This document shows, piece by piece, positions 58,656 through 64,000 of a stretch of DNA of 64,000 nucleotides. Position 1 is the stretch's first letter. Every line of letters starts with the position of its first letter. Below the pieces are notes generated by a model. That model was not told the origin of the DNA and made no database searches. It saw only the letters and a program-made list of their open reading frames with translations. A program made the position numbers and the translations under genes. The stretch is from Massilia eburnea. Lineage in GTDB: Bacteria > Pseudomonadota > Gammaproteobacteria > Burkholderiales > Burkholderiaceae_D. The stretch covers positions 62,001 to 126,000 of the forward strand of contig NZ_WNKX01000013.1 in NCBI RefSeq assembly GCF_009720745.1, given 5' to 3'.

Positions 58656-58766
58656 AGCCCGTGTCCCACCCTGGGGTCACACCCGAATCGGGACACGGGC
58701 CCAGCTGTTTAAGTAGATGAGCCTGTGTCCCATTTCGGGTGTGACCCCAGGGTGGGACACGGGCTC
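58656..58766. repeat. Paired palindromic repeat, GTGTGACCCC family (copy B3)
   Basis: Two large hairpins in inverted orientation, as in B1. The first uses AGCCCGTGTCCC with GGGACACGGGC around GGGGTCACACCC (about 58656-58702); the second, from about 58719, mirrors it with GGGTGTGACCCC and closes GGGACACGGGCT at ~58765. Together they fill the gap between pntB and the converging SBP-like gene. Confidence 0.88.
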
Positions 58767-58773
58767 TGCTGTT

Positions 58774-59637
58774 TTAGTGGGGGGCTGGCTTGGCGCGCTG
58801 GCGCTGGAATTCGCTGATCTGCGCGGCGTAGCGTTGCAGCGAGGCGGGTGTGTGCCAGCTGTTCTGCGCTTTGATCATGGCGGCCGCGCCTTCCGGCGTG
58901 CCGACGATCTGCTCGATGCGCTTGACTGCGGCCATGCCCCAGGCGTTGCGCGGGCAGGCGATGCCGCCCAGCATGGGCTTGTTGTTCTGGGCGATCGGTA
59001 CCGTGTGCAGCTTGCCGATGTCGGGCTCGGATTTGCTGGCGTATTGCAGCGCGTAGTCGTAGTCGAGGGTGTAGTCGGCGCGGCCGTGCATCACCAGCTT
59101 CAGCACATTGCGGCCGTATTCGCCGACCGAGGTGGTCTCCAGCCGTGAGCCGGCCGGCCGATTGGCCAGCAATTCATCCATCGCCGCGCCGTAGCTGCGG
59201 CGCTCCACCACGATGCCGCGCAAGGCGGGATCGCTCAGCACTTTCTGCAGGTCGGCTTCGCCATGCGCATTCAGCGGCAGGCGCGCTACCGTGCCTTCCT
59301 GGACGACCAGTTGCAGCGGCGGCACCAGGTTGGTGTTGACGAAGTAGGACAGCTTGTCCCGTTCTGCGTTGCGCAAGGCGGCGACGACGCAGGCTTGCTC
59401 GCCGCGTTCGATCATCAGCCAGGTGCGCTTGGGATTGGCGTAGATGAAGTGGTGCTCGGCTTCCGGCCACTGCGCTGTGATGTACAGCACGATCTGGTCG
59501 GCGATGCCGCTGGTGGGCTTGCCGTCCACCGGCATGGAGGCGGGCGGCACGTCGGGCATCAGCCAGGACATCTTGTCGCGCGCCTGCGCGCCCGGCAGCA
59601 GCAGGGCGGCGAGCAGGGCAGCGGCCAGGCGGTGCAT
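58774..59637 (-). CDS. TIGR02285-type periplasmic binding-like protein
   Basis: A 287-residue secreted protein with signal peptide (to AQA near residue 19) and an extracellular solute-binding fold (GIADQIVLYI; ERGEQACVVAALRN; GRADYTLDYDYALQYA). It resembles the TIGR02285 family, type-2 periplasmic binding-like proteins of unknown ligand that often occur without ABC partners. It lies nine bases after ubiH on the same strand, as the last gene of the amgK-murU-pepP-ubiH operon. Ligand and role are unknown. Confidence 0.78.
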   Translation of the reverse strand: MHRLAAALLAALLLPGAQARDKMSWLMPDVPPASMPVDGKPTSGIADQIVLYITAQWPEAEHHFIYANPKRTWLMIERGEQACVVAALRNAERDKLSYFVNTNLVPPLQLVVQEGTVARLPLNAHGEADLQKVLSDPALRGIVVERRSYGAAMDELLANRPAGSRLETTSVGEYGRNVLKLVMHGRADYTLDYDYALQYASKSEPDIGKLHTVPIAQNNKPMLGGIACPRNAWGMAAVKRIEQIVGTPEGAAAMIKAQNSWHTPASLQRYAAQISEFQRQRAKPAPH

Positions 59638-59646
59638 CGCAGTCCT

Positions 59647-60779
59647 TCAGCGGCGGCCGTACATCATCAGTTCGGCCAGCACGGCGCGCGCCGGGGTGGC
59701 TACGTCGATCGCGGCCAGGCCCAGGCCGAGCAGCGGCTGCAGGGCCGATTCGTTGGCGAAGATGCGCGCCATGGTGTCGGTCAGGCGCACGGTGAGCTTG
59801 CGGTCGCGCTGGCGCTGCGCGGCGTATTCGGCCAGCGCCTGCGGGGTGGCGCCGCGTGCCAGGGCGCGCGCCAGTTCGGTCGCGTCGCGCAGGCCCAGGT
59901 TGAGACCCTGGCCGGCTACGGGGTGCAGCGTCTGCGCGGCGTTGCCGATGGCGACGCTGCGCGCGCTGCCGGTCGCGCCGGCGTTCAGGCCGAGCGGGAA
60001 GGCCAGGCGGCGCGTGGCGTGCGTGAACTTGCCGAGGCGCTCGCCGAACGTTTCACCGAGTTTGGCAAGAAAGGCGGCGTCGTCCAGCGCCAGGATGGCT
60101 TGCGCGCTTTCGGGGCGGGTGCACCATACCAGCGAGTAGCCGTCGTCCTGCGGCAGCAAGGCCAGCGGGCCTTCATTGGTGAAGCGTTCGTAGGCGCGGT
60201 GCGCGACCGGGGCGCCGCTATGCACCTGCGCGATGATGGCGCTCTGCCGGTAGTCGCGCGTTTCGGCTTTGTCGGCTTGTTCGCCGAACAGGCCGCCTTC
60301 GGCTTGCACCACGACGGCGGCGCGCAGCACGCGCGGGCCTTCGCCGTCGCTTGCGAGATGCAGGGTGACGCTGTCGGCCGCTTCATCGCTGCCGGTCACG
60401 CGCACCGGGCGCAGGGCGGCGATGCCGAGGCGGTTGCATACATTGCCCAGCGCTTCGACGATGGCGCCGTAGCGCGTGACATAGCCCAGGGCGGGAAGTT
60501 TGTGCTCGTCGCGCGTGATCATGCTGCGGCCGAACTGGCCGCGCCGCGAGACGTGGATTTCGTGGATGGCGGTGGCGTGGATCGGCCAGGCGCCGACCTG
60601 CTCGAGGATCTGGCGGCTGCCGTAGGACAGGGCCAGGGTGCGCGGATCCTGCATCGCTTGCTCGAGCGGCTTGGCGTCGACCAGCACGATGCGCGATGCG
60701 TCGACGCCGCGTTTCACCAGCAGGGCCGCCAGCGCCATGCCGGCCGGGCCGGCGCCGCAGATGGCGATATCGTAATCAA

Positions 60780-60783
<4 letters not shown>
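59647..60783 (-). CDS. ubiH: Ubiquinone biosynthesis FAD-dependent hydroxylase (UbiH-like)
   Basis: A 378-residue flavoprotein monooxygenase. The N-terminal dinucleotide fold is DIAICGAGPAGMALAALL, the middle GD-like motif is present, and the FAD ribityl-binding site reads LHPVAGQGLNLGLRD. UbiH/UbiF/UbiI enzymes add hydroxyl groups to the ubiquinone ring; which carbon cannot be told. It overlaps pepP by four bases (ATGA), the conserved pepP-ubiH pairing of many proteobacteria, and is followed by an SBP-like gene. Confidence 0.92.
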
Positions 60784-62101
<1,318 letters not shown>

Positions 62102-62105
<4 letters not shown>

Positions 62106-62797
62106 GCGTTGAGTTCTTCCAGCTGCTGCACGGTGCCGACGTTGACCCATTCATCCTGGTAGATCTCGCCGCCGATGCGGCCCTGGCCGGCGAACTCGAA
62201 CAGCAGCTTGCCCAGGCCGGCCTTCTGGCCCGGCGCAATGGCGGCGAACATTTCGGGGCGGTACACGCCGATATTGGCGAAGTTCCACTTGGGCGAGCCC
62301 TGGCTGGCCACCGTGTAGAGGTTCAGCGCGAAATCGCCTTCCGGGTTATGCCATGGGTTCGGCGTGAGCCAGATCCAGCCGATGTCGCGCACGTGGGCCG
62401 GGTACGGCTCGCCGCGGTGGTCCTTGTCCTTCAGCACGTCCAGCGCTTCGGAGAAATCGAAGTGCGGGCAGTAGATATCGCCCGACAGCGCCAGGAAGGG
62501 CTCTTCGCCCAGCAGGTGCAGGGCGTTGGCGATGCCGCCTGCCGTTTCCAGCGCTTCCGCTTCCGGCGAGTACTGGATTCTGGCGCCGAACTGCGAACCG
62601 TCGCCCAGGGCTTCCTCGATCATCTGGCCCAGGTGGGCGTGGTTGATCACGATCTCGGTGATCCCGGCGCGCACCAGGTTCTGGATATGCCAGACGATCA
62701 GCGGCCGGCCGCGCACCTTCAGCAGCGGCTTGGGGCAGGTGTCGGTCAGGGGGCGCATACGTTCGCCGCGGCCGGCGGCGAGGATCATGGCTTTCAT
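62102..62797 (-). CDS. murU: N-acetylmuramate alpha-1-phosphate uridylyltransferase MurU
   Basis: MurU makes UDP-MurNAc from MurNAc-1-phosphate in the peptidoglycan recycling bypass that gives intrinsic fosfomycin tolerance. The 231-residue nucleotidyltransferase has MILAAGRGERMRPLTDTCPK, with the metal/phosphate loop GxGxRxxP, then ALSGDIYCPHFDF (the metal Asp). It sits ten bases after amgK and overlaps pepP, which fits the Pseudomonas amgK-murU arrangement. Confidence 0.93.
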
Positions 62798-62807
62798 GCG
62801 TGTTCCC

Positions 62808-63860
62808 TCAGAAGGTATAGCCCACTTGCGGCGCAGTGCCTTCCAGCGTGTCGAGCAGCTTGACGAGCGGCTTGAGGTCGCGGTAGCGGTTGGCGGTCTT
62901 GCGCACGTATTCCATCACGGTCGGCAGGTCGCCCAGGTAGTTCGGCTTGCCGTCGCGGTAGTTCAGGCGGCAGAAGATGCCGAGGATCTTCAGGTGGCGC
63001 TGCAAGGCCATGTACTCGAAGTCCTTGTAGAACTCATCGAAGTCCTTCTTCACCGGCAGGCCGGCGCTGCGCGCGTGCTGCCAGTAGCGGATCAGCCAGT
63101 CCAGCACCAGTTCCTCGTCCCACGACACATAGGCGTCGCGCAGCAGCGAGGCGCAATCGTAGGTGATCGGGCCCCACACGGCGTCCTGGAAATCGAGGAT
63201 GCCCGGGTTGCCCTCGTCCATCCACATCAGGTTGCGCGAGTGGTAGTCGCGGTGCATGAAGACCTGGGGCTGGGCCAGGCAGTTGGCCAGGATCGCGTCG
63301 AATACCTTGTCCAGTTCCTGCTGCTGTTTTTCCGTCAGGGCGGCGGCCAGGTGCTTGCCGATATACCACTCCGGGAAGATATTCAGTTCGCGCAGCATGA
63401 AGGCGCGGTCGAATTCGGGCAGCACGCCGGGCTGGCTGGCCTGCTGGATCTTGACCAGGGCCGACAGCGCTTCGGCGTACAGGGCGGCGGCCGAATCGTG
63501 GTTCAGGGCTTGCAGGTAGGTGGTTGTGCCCAGGTCCGACATCAGCACGAAGCCTTGCGCGGGGTCTTCGGCGGCGATTTTCGGCACCGAGACGCCGGCG
63601 CCGGCCAGCAGGCGGTCCACTTTCAGGAAGGCCGGCACGTTCTCGCGCTCGGGCGGGGCGTCCATGGCGACCAGGGTGGCGCCGTGGACGGCGCGGTGTT
63701 CGGGCAGCACGTCGACGCGGAAATAGCGGCGGAAGCTGGCGTCCTCCGAGGCGGGACGGGCCGAAGCGGCATGCACCAGGCCTGTCGCTTGCAGCCAGGC
63801 GGTGAGCGCGGCAAGGCGTGGATCGGCGGCGGGGGATGGTGAATTAGATAATAAAGACAT
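62808..63860 (-). CDS. amgK: N-acetylmuramate/N-acetylglucosamine kinase AmgK
   Basis: AmgK phosphorylates recycled MurNAc (and GlcNAc) at C1. The 350-residue aminoglycoside phosphotransferase-fold protein has the catalytic FMHRDYHSRNLMW (HxDxxxxN) and metal-binding GILDFQDAVWGP. The start is ATG 63860 (MSLLSN); the track's earlier ATG at 63902 lies in a TATAAT-like promoter area. It opens the amgK-murU-pepP-ubiH-SBP operon and is divergent from a probable lptD, as in Pseudomonas. Confidence 0.92.
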   Translation of the reverse strand: MSLLSNSPSPAADPRLAALTAWLQATGLVHAASARPASEDASFRRYFRVDVLPEHRAVHGATLVAMDAPPERENVPAFLKVDRLLAGAGVSVPKIAAEDPAQGFVLMSDLGTTTYLQALNHDSAAALYAEALSALVKIQQASQPGVLPEFDRAFMLRELNIFPEWYIGKHLAAALTEKQQQELDKVFDAILANCLAQPQVFMHRDYHSRNLMWMDEGNPGILDFQDAVWGPITYDCASLLRDAYVSWDEELVLDWLIRYWQHARSAGLPVKKDFDEFYKDFEYMALQRHLKILGIFCRLNYRDGKPNYLGDLPTVMEYVRKTANRYRDLKPLVKLLDTLEGTAPQVGYTF

Positions 63861-63955
63861 TAAAGCAGCCTGCGAAAACCAGTTGTGGGTAAAGATTCCC
63901 ATATAATAAGGGATTCACATTAAAAAATCGCCTTTATGGTGTCGTCCCACCACCC

Positions 63956-64000
63956 ATGACCCGGTTCCTGGCTCCCCCCAACACCAAACGCTGGGCGTTC
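63956..64000 (+). CDS. lptD: Start of a probable lptD gene (cut by window end)
   Basis: An ATG at 63956 opens a frame with no stop to the window end (MTRFLAPPNTKRWAF). The conserved divergence of amgK-murU from lptD-surA-pdxA in proteobacteria suggests that this is the N terminus of the LPS-assembly protein LptD, with a basic/hydrophobic start that could continue into a signal peptide. Only 15 codons are visible, and an earlier ATG at 63936 reaches a stop quickly, so this is inference from synteny. Confidence 0.4.
   Translation, partial: MTRFLAPPNTKRWAF

Noticed and set aside
56839..58680. 613-residue minus-strand ORF over pntAB/pntB
   Set aside because: Shadow of the transhydrogenase genes; it is full of His and Asp from reversed codons.

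Overview
The window looks like a chromosome segment of a high-GC betaproteobacterium, most likely Oxalobacteraceae (Massilia/Duganella/Janthinobacterium type). This is an inference from gene content and order: large NAD-glutamate dehydrogenase, split PntAA/PntAB/PntB transhydrogenase, amgK-murU-pepP-ubiH opposite an apparent lptD start, several TonB receptors, and intergenic palindromes built on GGGTCTGACCC or GTGTGACCCC cores. I found no rRNA, tRNA, CRISPR array, insertion sequence, transposase or phage gene.

Layout. 1-9.6 kb: end of NAD-glutamate dehydrogenase, astE, a DUF1993 protein, an old-yellow-enzyme reductase, an amino acid permease, an S9 peptidase and a membrane diguanylate cyclase. 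9.6-14.7 kb: a lower-GC island with a double-glycine leader peptide, a CPBP membrane protease and, facing them, an HlyD adaptor plus C39 peptidase/ABC exporter behind a strong Fur-box match. This is a bacteriocin/microcin-type locus and the most interesting part of the window. 14.8-29.5 kb: housekeeping and stress genes (YkgJ, FUSC, M14 and S46 peptidases, FMN reductase, LysR, three GST-fold proteins counting the one near 29 kb, SMR pump, GlsB, glycine-zipper protein, two YceI, cytochrome b561, purB). 29.5-38.2 kb: a sucrose-use operon (LacI, TonB receptor, amylosucrase, fructokinase-like PfkB, MFS sugar symporter, second PfkB) with palindromic operators over the promoter. 38.3-46.5 kb: an iron region (VOC, AraC, bacterioferritin; catecholate siderophore receptor and PiuC-type hydroxylase; TonB and Bfd; FeoAB and a Cys-rich partner) with Fur-box matches in both divergent promoters. 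46.5-52.6 kb: ABM/sigma-factor pair, DUF2946 protein, TonB receptor, degenerate EAL protein, group 3 truncated haemoglobin, GST, BrnT/BrnA-type toxin-antitoxin. 52.6-64 kb: Xni, a degenerate receiver, mnmA, NUDIX, pnt operon, then the peptidoglycan-recycling/ubiquinone operon and the first codons of a probable lptD.

Cooperation. The iron region joins uptake (receptor, TonB, Feo), storage (Bfr) and release (Bfd). The sucrose operon covers outer-membrane entry, inner-membrane symport, glycosidic cleavage and fructose phosphorylation. The exporter and possibly the leader-peptide gene seem tied to iron starvation through Fur, suggesting a secreted peptide made when iron is scarce. Seven intergenic palindromic elements all follow a stop codon closely, and five fill every convergent gap longer than 18 bp.
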